64,000 nucleotides of DNA from Chrysophaeum taylorii. Its lineage: Eukaryota; Sar; Pelagophyceae; Pelagomonadales; Pelagomonadaceae. The stretch covers positions 1 through 64,000 of the forward strand of contig JAQMWT010000109.1 in the NCBI GenBank assembly GCA_029834535.1, given 5' to 3'. Below, piece by piece: positions 30,217 to 40,649 of this stretch. Each line of letters opens with the position of its first letter. The stretch's first letter is position 1. A program made the position numbers and the translations under genes. The notes beneath the pieces were generated by a model that saw nothing but the letters and a program-made list of their open reading frames with translations, was not told where the DNA came from and searched no databases.

Positions 30217-33078
30217 CAGTTGGGAATTCACTGGGCTCACTTCGTTAGGTTCACTGAATTTGGCTCACTTCACTTCACCGAAAATTTGAAGTCCAATGTT
30301 CACTTCACCTTCATTCACTTTGGATGACGGCCTGACCCTGACCCCGTCTGATGAGCGAAGTCGAGCCGCGCTACTACCTGGAGGTGGAGGGCAATGTCGA
30401 TGATGAGGAGGAATACGCGGAACAGAAGGAGGAAGTTCACAAGAACGAGCCCACTGCGACGTCGATGTTGTGACGTGGAACACACCCGGCAAAAGTGGAC
30501 GATCAACCAGGTTTTTCCAAGGTGTTGTTGGACTGCGTGCGTCGACTGAAGGAAAATCATCCTGACCGCGTCAGTAGGAAGGCGGCGCATGTGTGTATCC
30601 GGTGCTGGGAGCGCCTGAAGGTGACGAGGGACTTCAAGAAAGGCACATGGCAGACGACCAAGCCTCTTGCCCACTTCAAGGCTGCGCATCCGGAGGATGA
30701 GCTGGGACGTCAACAGCTCACCAAGATACTGAAGACAGACCAAGACAAGGAGGGCGTTATGGCGGCCGTGGGCGTTGTGGCAGCCTCGAAGGGTAAATCG
30801 GATATTACGAGATACTTCATGGCTATGCCCAGCCAGGCAAAGCACTCTTCCCTGATGGCGTTCTCGGCTCGGCACTACGTGCACACGTCGCAGCGGATTT
30901 CCAAGCGCACCTTTGACGACGAAGATCATCGCAACCTAACTGAGGCGTATTACCGCGGCGGTTGCAGGAAAGGCAAGTGCCCGTTCATGACTCGAAAGGC
31001 GCTGTTTGAATGGGTGGACGCTGAATATCGTTGTTTTGTTCGAATCTTGAAGCAGGTCGTTACGGAGTGTTATTTATGAAGCGGCTTTCGGCAATCCATT
31101 CGCCCATGTGCTGCATGACGGCGGGACACTCAAGGATAAGTTCAAGCGACAGGCCATTGGCTTATCCTTCATCTGGCCCGATTGGAGTGGCGTTGAGACG
31201 GTGTGCGTGGGCCTCGTTCCAGCTGACGACGGAACCAATTCCGGCACGGCTTCTCTGCTCCGTTCTGTGGTCGCGGAGCGTGCGGGAATCTATATCGATT
31301 TGGCGGCCGCAACCTTTGTTCAAGACCGGGCTGCAATTCGCGTCGCCGAAGAATTTTTTGTTGAGGTCGAAGCGTGTGACATGCATGATATCTCAAAAAT
31401 CTCGGCAGCGGCATGCGGCGACTTGACACGATCCAGAGGCAAGCAGGTGATTAATCCATTCCCAGCAGGCCAGGAGCTGCTGAAGAGTGCCCACGATGGA
31501 GCCAAGTACTTTTCTTACGGCACACGTTTGAAGGACCTGCATCCGCTTTTGCCATTACAGCCGGGGGAATCGCCGAAGCTCAAGCTCAAGCTCGACCTCA
31601 ATAAGACGAGGTTCCGGGCGCGATACCAACTCATTCGTTCCTTGCTGCGTATGCACCGCGTGCTCAAACTGTACACGGCTACCAACATTGGACTACCCTG
31701 GACAATCAGTGATGAGCAAGGGGTGGCGTTGGCTTGATTTCGAGGCGATTTTTGCTATAACGGATGAGGCCGTTGTTTTCGTGCAACATGAACACTTATA
31801 CCTGGGGGCGTGCGCCGTATTGATCAAGCACAACATGATCGAGTCTCTGCGAGCTGGGACGCTAGAAGTCATTAATCTCCCGAACATAACTGCGAAATCC
31901 ATGCCACGTAAGACTCTCGATGTTGACGACCTCAGCGAGACCGGCAATATCTGTCTTGAACGGGCTATTCTCGAATGTGAGCGTCGGTTTTGCGGGAATA
32001 ATGAAAACTACGTGCGTCACTTCGATTACGAATTCAATGATCGCGAGCTGATTGCCTTCCTTCTTGACTTTCGGACTATCAACTGCCGGCACCTGTCGTC
32101 CAATCAGAGAGCTCGGGCCAGGAAGTTGCTCAAGGAAGAATATGTGATTTACGCACGGACTGCCTCCCACCACAAAAAGGCAACGACTTCCTCCAAGTCT
32201 GCGCCGCCCTCCGAGCATGCGCCTGCCCGCAGCCTCTTGGCGGCACTCGACGCACCCGACGATTGGGACGACATTAGTGGCAACGTGCCTTCTTTTGCTA
32301 TGCCTGAGATCCAGATGCCCGATTTAAATATGGAGTTTGAACAGGTCTTCACTCTATGGATCAGGCTCTCGAGATCGCTCAACTGGAAAGAGCATTATCC
32401 TGAAGTTGAGATGAAGGATGAAGTCGGCTTCACAGATCTGGCTGTGCTCGACGTTGGAAAGCTGTATCGACCGCTCACCAAGAAGCAGTATGGGTTCCTT
32501 CCGGACATGGCGAGAGCCTCTAAGGGTTCACTTCGTACACATGGCGCGCAGAGCTACTGTGAGCGCAGCCTGAGCATTGGAAATCTTGTCCTGGCCGAGG
32601 GAAACACGTTTCTCGGCGCGGACGAGACGGACAAAGTTGCCCTACTGCGCATGAACAAGAATTTTATTGCGGCGGCCCGGATTAAGTACAGGGGCCTCGG
32701 ACACGAGACCGAGTTTTTCAAAGACGACGAGAGCACCATCCGCGAAGACTCTTTGGAGAAAGAGGTTGATGAGGAAGAACCAGACGGAGATACCGAGGTC
32801 GTTCACAACGCCTAAAGTAAGAAACACTGAACCCCATCCACGGCAACTCCTCCCTCGCCACGAAACGCGAATGAATCTAAGAGCACCAGACCTACGTAAT
32901 AGCGCGGGAGGGGCACGGAACTGACGGGGCGCGACCGGTGCTGGCGTTAAAAAAGCGTTCCCATCACAGGAGTTCACGATGGCCACGTAGGGTGACGTGT
33001 TCACTTCAATCACTTCACCAATATTACGTGGCTGGTGAAGTGGTTCGCGTTCACTTGCTGAAGTGAATTCCCAAAGCT
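30217..33078 (+). mobile_element. hAT DNA transposon, copy 1 (BED-finger transposase)
   Basis: The left end CAGTTGGGAATTCAC and right end GTGAATTCCCAAAGCT are imperfect inverted repeats. Copy 2 at 53681-57477 has the same ends in the cleaner form CAGCGTTGGGAATTCAC. Subterminal TTCACTTCA-type repeats fill both ends. The flanks (TTATTATC on the left, TTATGATT on the right) are only a partial 8-bp match. The interior encodes a BED finger and an hAT-type transposase on the plus strand, described separately. Confidence 0.85.
30352..32815 (+). pseudogene. hAT transposase, decayed (copy 1)
   Basis: The ATG at 30352 starts MSEVEPRYY, as in copy 2, but the frame stops at about 30470 and shifts before the BED domain. 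Residues HVCIRCWERL with the later LAHFKAAHPE form a BED zinc finger (30495-31079). The next open part (31108-31737) has FIWPDWSGVETVCVG and CDMHDISKISAA, the hAT Cys/His region. The last (31688-32815) has DFRTINCRHLSSNQRARARK and ends with SLSIGNLVLAEGN and DKVALLRMNKN, like the hAT dimerisation domain. A stop at about 31079 and the frame change at 31688-31737 separate the parts, unless short introns lie there. Confidence 0.75.
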
Positions 33079-34644
33079 TATGATTAGAGACAATGTCGAC
33101 CAGACTTATTAGTGCAGGCCAGTACACGGTGTAGGCGAGAAAGCCAAGGCCTACCCGTTGTTCGTTCTGACGTAGTGTCCGCCTTCCACTAGTGTCCGCA
33201 AATCCGCAAAGAGGAATCGCCGGACCCTGGCGATTGGTTTGTGCGATGCGACGGTCTCCTCGCGGCGCCGTTCGGCCTCCGCCCGCGCTCGAGGGACCGA
33301 CGCGGGCCGAGAAGGCCTCTGTCGTCAAGCGACAAGCGAGCTGCGGCGGCGGTCGTGCGGCATGGTGGGAAGGCGGTGGGAGATACTTTGAGGGCGGTCT
33401 GCGAGCAGCGTCCTGAGCTGGGGTCGGCGGCACGTCGGCGCGTCTACGAGGAGGTGGCGAGAAGGCCTCTATCGTCGAGCGAGGGGCGACGGCGGTTGTG
33501 CGGCATGGTGGGGCGGTCGCAGCGGCTTTGAGGTCGATCTTGCAGCAGCGTCCTGAGCTGCTGTCGGCGGCTCCTCGGCGAGGATCAAGGAGAACTTGGA
33601 CATTTTCGAGGCGATCCGTACCCTGGAGGAGCCAGAGCCCGAGCCGGAGCCAACTGCTGCCCCGGTGGTGCCGTGCGCGCAGGGACATGCGAGTCACCAA
33701 TGTGACGACAGACTGGGCTGCGGCGTGGGAGGCGGGCAAGCCGCGGGAGCTGAAGGAGGTCGTGGCGGAGTGCCACAAGCTGTATGGCGAAGATGCAGCG
33801 GCCGCGGAGCTGACTGTCCGGCGCTATCTCGAGGCGGGCAAGGTCGGCGACGGGATCATGCTTCGTGGCCCCGAGGTGTTCTTTCCTCCCAAGGCCCTGG
33901 CTGACACCAGCGAGACCGGCGCGCGGCTGAGGTCGGACGACCTGCAGCAGATTGGCGGGCCCAGCGAACTCGGAAGAGGGCCTCGAGTTTGTCGCGTTCA
34001 AGACCGAGGTCTTGACGTCACAAGAATGCCAACGCGACAGACCTCAAAGAAGCCTGCAACGACTTCAACATCACCTACTGTGACGCCGACGACGCCAAGG
34101 TCGCCCTCGTGCACGCCATCAAGGAGCGTTACCGAAGAAAGATTCCCATCTCCTGGATACGCGAAAAGCTCGGGGCCAAGTACAATCCCGCAGTTCCCGC
34201 AAGAAGAAAAGGACCACCCACTTCAAGCTTGGCGAGAGCATCGACTGGGCCCGCAATCTAATCGCCCACAGCACCCCCCGACAGTCCCTGGGCGACATCT
34301 CTAGCGCCATTAACTCCGGGAACTAGCAGAGTAGTGCCCCCCCCCAACTTACGACGGCCATACTGCATCGACTGTCGTCGTCGCATATCGTAAAAGCGAG
34401 ATCAAATATGGAATCTCGTGCCGGGATTGTCAAACAATGTAAAGGGTCGTTGTTGGTTTAACCCGAATCTGGTGCCGCTACGATACTTCGCCACAAAGCG
34501 GACACTACTACCGGAGCATCCCCAAAAGCGGCCGACTTGAGTGACCAACTTCGACGCGTTTCAGCCACCCACTACAGGTCACCGGACTCTCCGCCACTCG
34601 ACACCAAAACCCTGTCTTTCGAGCGTTGTCAGTGGCTCTGTAAT
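33079..34644. other. Possible short-TIR DNA transposon of unknown class
   Basis: TAGTGTCCGC occurs at about 33173 and 33190, and its inverse GCGGACACTA at about 34497, so a 1.3-kb segment could be bounded by short inverted repeats next to TA. Inside, plus-strand frames read RVTNVTTDWAAAWEAGKPRE (about 33685 onward) and, in another frame, KEACNDFNITYCDADDAKVALVHAI. No known transposase is recognised. The boundary and class are uncertain. Confidence 0.3.
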
Positions 34645-35891
34645 AGGGTCGGACAAGTGCAGGCCAGTAAGTTCACCTACTCCCAATCTCTTACCCCAGT
34701 AAGTTCGGCGTAAACCCACTCGTGCTCACACCCACTCACCCCACTCTCCTTTGAGCTCGTCGCTCTCACCCCCGCCAATCCAAGCTGCTTTGATCCGCAC
34801 GCGCCGCCAACCCTTGAGTTTACTCTAAACACCCCAGTAAGTTCACCTGGTCCCAGTTAGTTCACCTGGTCCCAGTTAGTTCACCTGGGCACTCAGCTCA
34901 CCTAGTCCCAATCTCTAACCCCAGTAAGTTCACCTGGTCCCAGTAAGTTTACCTACAGTGCGCGTGTAGACGCCGTGAGGGGGCTTATCGGTATTGCGCA
35001 GCACGTGTGGGGTAGGGTGGAGTCGTCGACCCAGAAGAGCAAATCCTCGGGGTTGCCGATCGACAGAGAGCCACGTAGAGCTGGACGTGACAGAAGACGG
35101 GCTTGGGCAAGAGGACGCCGACCTCGCGGGGCGTCTGGCCCTGGCTCTTGTTGATCGCTTGGCGTAGGCGGGCCTTACGGGATACAGGTTGGAGGAGCCT
35201 CGGTGACAACGACACGATCGATCATGTATCCGGTGCCGTTGCAGAGGCCGTGCGACGGGTCGAGGTTGCGAAGACTTTAACCTCGCGATCAAAGTCAGCA
35301 TGCCGTTGGTTGTCAGGGAGTTGAAAACTCGACTATAAAGAGCGAGGCGTCGTCTTCCGACCCAGCCTAGTCAGCCGAAAAGAACTCCGACGCCTCGTCT
35401 CCGGGAAAAAAAGGCCGCGGTCATGCGCGCGTTGTCAGCATCGACAACATTGTTTCGACGGGGCGTGAGAATGGCGCGCTGAAAGAGCCGCCGCGGCTCG
35501 TGGAAATAGTCTGCGAGGTCGCCGTAGACGGCTTGGAGGATCACTGTCTGGCTCTCGCGCCTACCTGATCCTTACTCTTGCGCCTACATTATCCTTACCC
35601 TAAATCGAGGGACAAACAGACAAACATCTGTCGATTAGTAGTTAGGAAAGTTCGTACGAGCCGGTAACTATGTTTCAGTTTGTACTAAGACATACTCAAC
35701 GGATCGCTGAGCTATGTTCATTTGTACTCAAGCAGTATGTGCCGCCACGCCGCGAGATCGTCGCGATGGAACTAGTCCCCATAGTGAAGTCGGCATCCTT
35801 TCGTCCCCTCACGCAAAAAAAGGAAAAAGCCCACGCGTTGTAGGACCCGTCGTTGCGGCGCGGGCTAGTCTCGTTTTCTTATCCGACCCTA
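34645..35891. mobile_element. Longer relative of the MITE family (copy B, 1247 bp) with a helicase fragment
   Basis: The left end AGGGTCGGACAAG and right end CCGACCCTA match the MITE ends. The flanks TCTGTAAT (34637-34644) and TCTGTAAC (35892-35899) agree at 7 of 8 positions. The right 246 bases (from about 35646) are nearly identical to MITE copies A and C. About 990 extra bases lie between the left end and this part. They hold AGTAAGTTCACC repeats (34662-34960) and a Pif1-like helicase fragment on the minus strand. Either the MITE lost this interior, or a foreign, perhaps Helitron-derived, segment inserted into a copy. Confidence 0.65.
34985..35230 (-). pseudogene. Pif1/Helitron-type helicase C-terminal fragment
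   Basis: The minus-strand frame reads RLRQAINKSQGQTPREVGVL followed by LPKPVFCHVQLYVALCRSAT. INKSQGQT and the Q-LYVA-L-R block are the last conserved motifs of Pif1-family helicases, as found at the C-terminus of Helitron Rep/helicase proteins. Only about 75 residues remain and the N-terminal helicase motifs are absent. Homology to a cellular PIF1 cannot be excluded. Confidence 0.7.
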
Positions 35892-35899
35892 TCTGTAAC

Positions 35900-36775
35900 G
35901 GTTTCGTAACCTTTGCGGACCTGACAATGCCCCACACACACACACCGCTCATAGCAGTCGACCTTTAAAGACAACAGGTAGCTTCGCCCCATGAGTGTTG
36001 ATGCGCTTGATTATATTTCGCGATTGCGGCGTCAACACGGGAGCTGCGGCGGGCCGCCCCTTCTTTGACGACGAGACTCGCTCCGTGCCAGGTGTTGGCG
36101 GATCCTTGGAGGCGCTCGAGACGGACGCGTACTTGGCGCTAGGGCTGACCTCAATCTTCCGGACGCGAGAGGACGCGGAGGAGATCGAGGATATTTTGTC
36201 GGTGGAGCCCCTGGCGGCTGATACCCTCGAAACTCTGAAACTTGGGGCCCAACTTGGCTAAACGCGACCTCGCCCCCACCGTCTCGACGGTGACGGCCCG
36301 GACGCTTCCACCCTCGAGGCCTCGACCTTCGAGATCTGCGACAACGTCAAAGAATGGTACGATACCGTCCGCACCTTCTTCCAACGACCCTAATCCGCCG
36401 ACATCCTCCCGCAAGGCTCCGTCTGCGACGACTTCAACCTCGACCGCGAGCGCATCATCGACCGAGTCTACGAGCCCTCCTTCAACGACACGTCAAGCAG
36501 CATGCCTCGATCGACGTCTACAACCGCAACGACGACGGCGGCGCACTCGCCGGCGAAATCAAGCGGGTATCTCTCTTCCTATTGATTGTGACTCGCCTCT
36601 CTTCGCAGTCGTCTCGCTGAGAGGCCTGATCACCCGATCAAGCAAGCTCCTAGCGACGTTTCAGGTGTGGAGTAAAAGGCGCCTCCTCTTCTTTCAGTGT
36701 CCATCCTCCCTTTCGCGCGCACGATCGAAGCGCCTGGTTCTTCTTCTCTCCTCACCTTTACTTATATGACACTTT
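35900..36775 (+). other. Unassigned stretch with an 88-residue open frame
   Basis: The frame at 35995-36261 encodes an acidic, helical peptide (LEALETDAYLALGLTSIFRT, then EEIEDILSVEPLAADTLETL) that I do not recognise. In a shifted frame the following sequence reads TFEICDNVKEWYDTVRTFF and FNLDRERIIDRVYEPSFND, so this may be one decayed gene. No family call is possible. Confidence 0.3.
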
Positions 36776-38203
36776 CTAGTATTCAAAGAGAGATGGGAGA
36801 CGGACGGAGAAAGAGGAAAGGGAAGATGGCGCCTCCCGATGATTGTCGTCGTCGTCGGGGTTGTTTGCGCTTTCTTGCTCGGATGGAAAGAAGTTTCCTT
36901 GCGAGACTGGCTGCGACACAATTTTGTGCTCGATGAGCGCTTGGGCGATGCCGGCGTGCCCGCCGTTCGCGAGACTCCGTACTTTCTCTTCCGGTTCCAA
37001 CGCCGACTTGACGCATGCCTTGAACTCTTCCCAAGTGAGGCCCTCCTCCGGCGCTTGCTCGAGTCTTTCGGACATGGCGCTCTTGATTCTGGAGTAAGCG
37101 AGCTGTTGCTCTGCAAAGTTGTTGGTGTGAATCGCGCCGCCTTCCTCGACGCGAAAGCAGTCAGTGTTCGCGAGCGCGACTGCGAGGTTCTCCTCGCGCA
37201 CATTGACGAACTGCGGGAATTCTCCCAACATCGCCTCAACTTCCGGCAACATAGCTCCTTGGCCTGTCAGGAGCTGGTGCTGCAAGAGTCGCAGACGAAG
37301 CAAGTCGAGTTCCTTCTTTAGCGTCGCCTTCTGAGGGCGCGGCACTCGAACGTCCGCGTCGAGAAACACGAGATTCCGGCTATTGACCTTCCGAACTTGA
37401 ACGCCAGGAAGGTGGCTCAAAACCAATCGCGGGTTCACCACCCCGATTGACGCCCCCAGCCACTGAGGTGTACTGGAGGCAGTAATGTGTTCAATCATGC
37501 CGCCAAGATTCGTGTTTTTCATGACTTTGGATATGGAGCAACCGTCAGGTTTGGCTTCGAGTGTCTTGAGGACGTTTTTGTGAACTTTGGAACCAGAAAT
37601 CTTTTCGGCGATGAGCGGTGGGAGCGTGTCTTCTCGGATCGTCGAGTCGCTCCTGGGTTCTGACGACGGCGTCGATTGCTCTGCTTTCGCCGATGTTGGA
37701 GCGTTTGCGGCAATGAGAGTGCCGGAAGCGTCTTGCTGCAACTCCGCCCAAGGAATGCAGACGCCCACGACCGACCGTAATATCGGCGATAATTGTGCGT
37801 CAGATGGATGAACCAAAACGACTCGATAACCACGGTCGCTCAAGCGCGAGACGACGACACCCAAGTCGCGGTCGCCGCTGACGAGGACGAGCGTCGCGGG
37901 GCTCCTGTAATCGATGGCGAAACAAAGCATATCGACGACAATGGCTTTGTCGGCGGCATCTTTGCGATGACCTGGAATGTCGTGGAGGGCAACCCCTGCG
38001 AGCTGCAGCTCCTCCCGGTGCGAGGCCTTCACCGTAGAGAGATCCGCGTACGCTCGAAAAAGCTTGAGTTGCCCGTACTGACGTAATTGCTTTTTGAGAT
38101 TGGCAACGACAGCCACAGGGCTCGCATCGCGCCCAACTTGGCAGTTTTCCAAATCCCAAAACACAGCGCAAGCTTCGGTGTCTCGCATCTCCTGCCCCGC
38201 CAT
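36776..38203 (-). CDS. NYN-domain (MARF1/limkain-like) putative ribonuclease
   Basis: 475 residues from ATG at 38203. Residues 12-150 form a NYN domain. It opens with CAVFWDLENCQVGRDASPV, whose FWDxEN strand carries the first acidic residue. DMLCFAIDYRSPATLVLVSGDRDLGVVV follows, with SGDRD as the typical active-site strand, and then RGYRVVLVHPS. The rest holds helical segments resembling LOTUS-like repeats (VHKNVLKTLEAKPDGCSISK). This layout matches MARF1-type proteins, which cut or bind RNA. The catalytic acids appear present. A polyaspartate tract sits near the C-terminus. It is isolated between repeat-rich stretches, and no intron is needed. Confidence 0.8.
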   Translation of the reverse strand: MAGQEMRDTEACAVFWDLENCQVGRDASPVAVVANLKKQLRQYGQLKLFRAYADLSTVKASHREELQLAGVALHDIPGHRKDAADKAIVVDMLCFAIDYRSPATLVLVSGDRDLGVVVSRLSDRGYRVVLVHPSDAQLSPILRSVVGVCIPWAELQQDASGTLIAANAPTSAKAEQSTPSSEPRSDSTIREDTLPPLIAEKISGSKVHKNVLKTLEAKPDGCSISKVMKNTNLGGMIEHITASSTPQWLGASIGVVNPRLVLSHLPGVQVRKVNSRNLVFLDADVRVPRPQKATLKKELDLLRLRLLQHQLLTGQGAMLPEVEAMLGEFPQFVNVREENLAVALANTDCFRVEEGGAIHTNNFAEQQLAYSRIKSAMSERLEQAPEEGLTWEEFKACVKSALEPEEKVRSLANGGHAGIAQALIEHKIVSQPVSQGNFFPSEQESANNPDDDDNHREAPSSLSSFSVRLPSLFEY

Positions 38204-38283
38204 TGGAGAGCGGAAGCCTCGGTCTCGTCACTCTCCTCGCCGACTGTGGCTGTGTCGAACCAAGGGGATATTTATGACCGACA

Positions 38284-38505
38284 GTAATCTAGTAATCTAG
38301 TCCCAATCTCTAAACCCCAGTAAGTTCAACTGGTCAGTAAGTTCACGTGGTCAGTAAGTTCACCTGGTCAGTAAGTTCACCTAGTCCCAATCTCTAACCC
38401 CAGTAAGTTCACCTGGTCAGTATAGTCCCAATCTCTAACCCCGGTAAGTTCACCTGGGTCGCAGTAAGTTCACCTGGTCCGTAAGTTCACCAAAACTGAG
38501 CTGGC
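38284..38505. repeat. Tandem AGTAAGTTCACCTGGT array
   Basis: The unit AGTAAGTTCACCTGGTC, mixed with CCCAATCTCTAACCCC, occurs about eight times. The same units occur at 34662-34960 inside element B. The array starts 80 bases from the NYN gene start and occupies its upstream region. Confidence 0.85.
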
Positions 38506-39720
38506 GACGACTGTGTGTGTGTTTCGCCAGCGCCTTAATCACCCGAACCACGGGGCAGTAGTTGTACTGAACCCCAAGCTTTGGTCAAGGTACGGCACAA
38601 TGACAGTCCAGAAGCATGTCATGCTTCTGGTGCAGCGAAAGCGTCGCGCGAAGGCTCAAATTGAAAGCGACAAGCGTGCTGAGGAGACACGGGCGACCGA
38701 AGAAATGGCGGACGCCGCCGAGAAGTGCCGGACGTTTTGAGCCGAGGAAACGGCCCCAAGGCGATGCCGCACACGACTGACCGTCGTCGCGGCGCCGTAT
38801 CGGCACCGATAACGGAGAGCGCAATGTTTTCGAGGACGAGAAAACACTGGACGCAGGAGCCGCCCGGGCCTGCTCCCCCTACGGAGCCCTGCTGGATTGA
38901 CCTTGACCTCGGCGGGAGGAGTACACAGCTCTGACGTCGGGTTTCGGCAGCGTATCCTCAACATTGCTTCGACCATCGCCACACTTGCGCCCAATTCAAT
39001 GTCTACATTCCAGGACGAAAACGTTTCGCTCCAAGCCCACATTCGGGCTCCCCATCGCGAGGGCAGCACTGCCTTACGCGAGCCTGCTCGCCCAGCGCCG
39101 CTCGCCCTAATCCAATTGTCGAACAACCAGCGCCTGAAGCTTCAGTCGACGACGAAGAACCGGCCCACAATATTGCTGACGACGATGTCGATCCGGCGAC
39201 GACCGTCTAGGCCGCCAAGTACACTGCGCACCCGCGCCTGCTCCTCGAGGACCATTGTCCCAGCACTCGCGCCGCGCCCTCGTTCACGACCCCCAGGTCA
39301 TCTGCGTACCCCGGTGCTCGAGTCGAATCTGACTCGGGTCGACGCGTGACCGCCGCCCAGACGCCCCGACCAGGCAAATGAGGGAAACACACAAAAACCC
39401 ACGGTGCAAGCGCTGCGGTTGCTTGAAACAGAGCGACCCAATCGCCGCTGGCAAGCGCGGGCAGCGCGCTTGCAAGACGGCAGCTGTCGAGTTGACACAG
39501 CTCAGTACATGCCAGGCTACATAGAGCCTGGTTATGAGCCCAATGATGATGCGGTTTATATCATTCATGCGCTTTTCGCGTTGACTAAGGGTGTAGAGGG
39601 CGCGGGAAATCGAGATCCGGCATCGACCTGTAGGCCTTAAAGACGGAACTTCCTTCTTTCCCCCTTCCCTTCTCAGAACAACAAATTTTCTAGAGCTCGT
39701 TCAAAAAAAACTGAGCCTGG
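38506..39720. other. Degenerate coding-like stretch
   Basis: Plus-strand frames with no recognised family. One reads RILNIASTIATLAPNSMSTF then QDENVSL (about 38945-39030), loosely similar to a frame near 43620-43715. Another at about 39390 reads KNPRCKRCGCLKQSDPIAAG, a Cys-rich possible zinc motif. It is probably old mobile-element debris. Confidence 0.3.
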
Positions 39721-39729
39721 AAGAGGACA

Positions 39730-39882
39730 TGTCGAAGTGTGTCGACGAGACCCTTAGTCTAGACGAGATCACGCGCTTCATTCGACGTGGCACCCAAACC
39801 AACCTCGTCATCGCCGTCCTCGCCACCGCGAACCTCTTCCTTGACATCATCCTCTCGGACCACGCTCAGCAGAATTTGTAAA
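39730..39882 (+). CDS. Possible 50-residue small membrane peptide
   Basis: The open frame MSKCVDETLSLDEITRFIRR is followed by TNLVIAVLATANLFLDIIL, which looks like one membrane span. It is AT-neutral and stands alone in a repeat-rich stretch. It may be the remnant of a larger gene. No family recognised. Confidence 0.25.
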
Positions 39883-40019
39883 GTTCTGACACAGTACCCG
39901 CCCTTCGCGAGCTATCATTGTTGAGATTCCTCGTTCGCGCCCCTATACCTTCCCTGCCCGTGCGGCGGACGACCTACACGGCGAGTTGCATAGGGTAAAT
40001 TGAGGAGCGAGGACAGTTT

Positions 40020-40165
40020 CGCGAGATATTCGTGGACATAGTCCATCAACCGCGAGACGCTCGTAGACACAGTCCATCGACCGCGACCTGGTACAATCGA
40101 ATGACGCGAGGTATGCTGTTTGGAAGGCGGCTCGTGAGGACGGCCGGCGGGCGACTCAGTTTCGG
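40020..40165. repeat. Short dispersed repeat, copy 1 (second copy at 48970-49075)
   Basis: GTGGACATAGTCCA, then ATGCTGTTTGGAAGGCGGCT and GGGCGACTC, are matched in order by 48975-49075. This copy reaches the last codons of the FABP-like gene. Family unknown. Confidence 0.5.
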
Positions 40166-40649
40166 ACGAGCTTCTTCGTCATGACAGTGGGCTTCGAGCC
40201 TGCGATGACCTTGTAGATGACGTGGTTGCCCTGGGGCTTGGAAATGGTGATCTTGTAAGGCATGAGCTGCTGCTTTTCCGGCGGGAGCTCGCCGTTGAGC
40301 TCGAGGCCTTCAGCTGCGGGTGCCGGCATCAGTCGGACGGACAGAATGCGATTGCGACGCTGGTCTGCGGACGGCCTTCCCCGAGGGTGAGTTTGACAGG
40401 CGTGCCGTCGGGGGCTTTGTTGTCGATGGCCTCGCCGAACTTGCCGGTCATTTTGATGGTCTTGAGCGTGCCCGGCATGACTATGTTCAGGCCGCCCTCG
40501 ATCTTCTCGAAGACCATGTCGCCGTTCCTGAAGAACGCGTTCAGCGCCGTCGCCACCACAGTCGGAGCGCCCGCAAGCTTCAGGTAGTCATCAAAGCCTT
40601 CCGTCTCGGGGTTCTTGTACGTGCCAGCGAGTTCGTCCACGAGCTCCAT
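40156..40649 (-). CDS. Fatty-acid-binding-protein-like (lipocalin-fold) protein
   Basis: Exon 1 is 40649-40343 and exon 2 is 40307-40156, with a 35-nt GT-AG intron (a 29-nt version ending at 40314 also keeps frame). The product is about 152 residues. The start MELVDELAGTYKNPETEGFDDYLKLAG follows the FABP pattern of one strand, a DDYLK helix and a following helix. Beta strands follow (MVFEKIEGGLNIVMPGTLK, KMTGKFGEAID, PVKLTLGEGR), then ITISKPQGNHVIYKVIAGSKPTVMTKKLVRN at the end, like the closing FABP strands. FABPs carry fatty acids in the cytosol. The ligand here is unknown. Without splicing the frame stops at 40329. Confidence 0.65.

Noticed and set aside
34645-35646. Complete Helitron
   Set aside because: Only the helicase tail is present. 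I could not find a convincing 5' TC end, 3' hairpin and CTRR end together.
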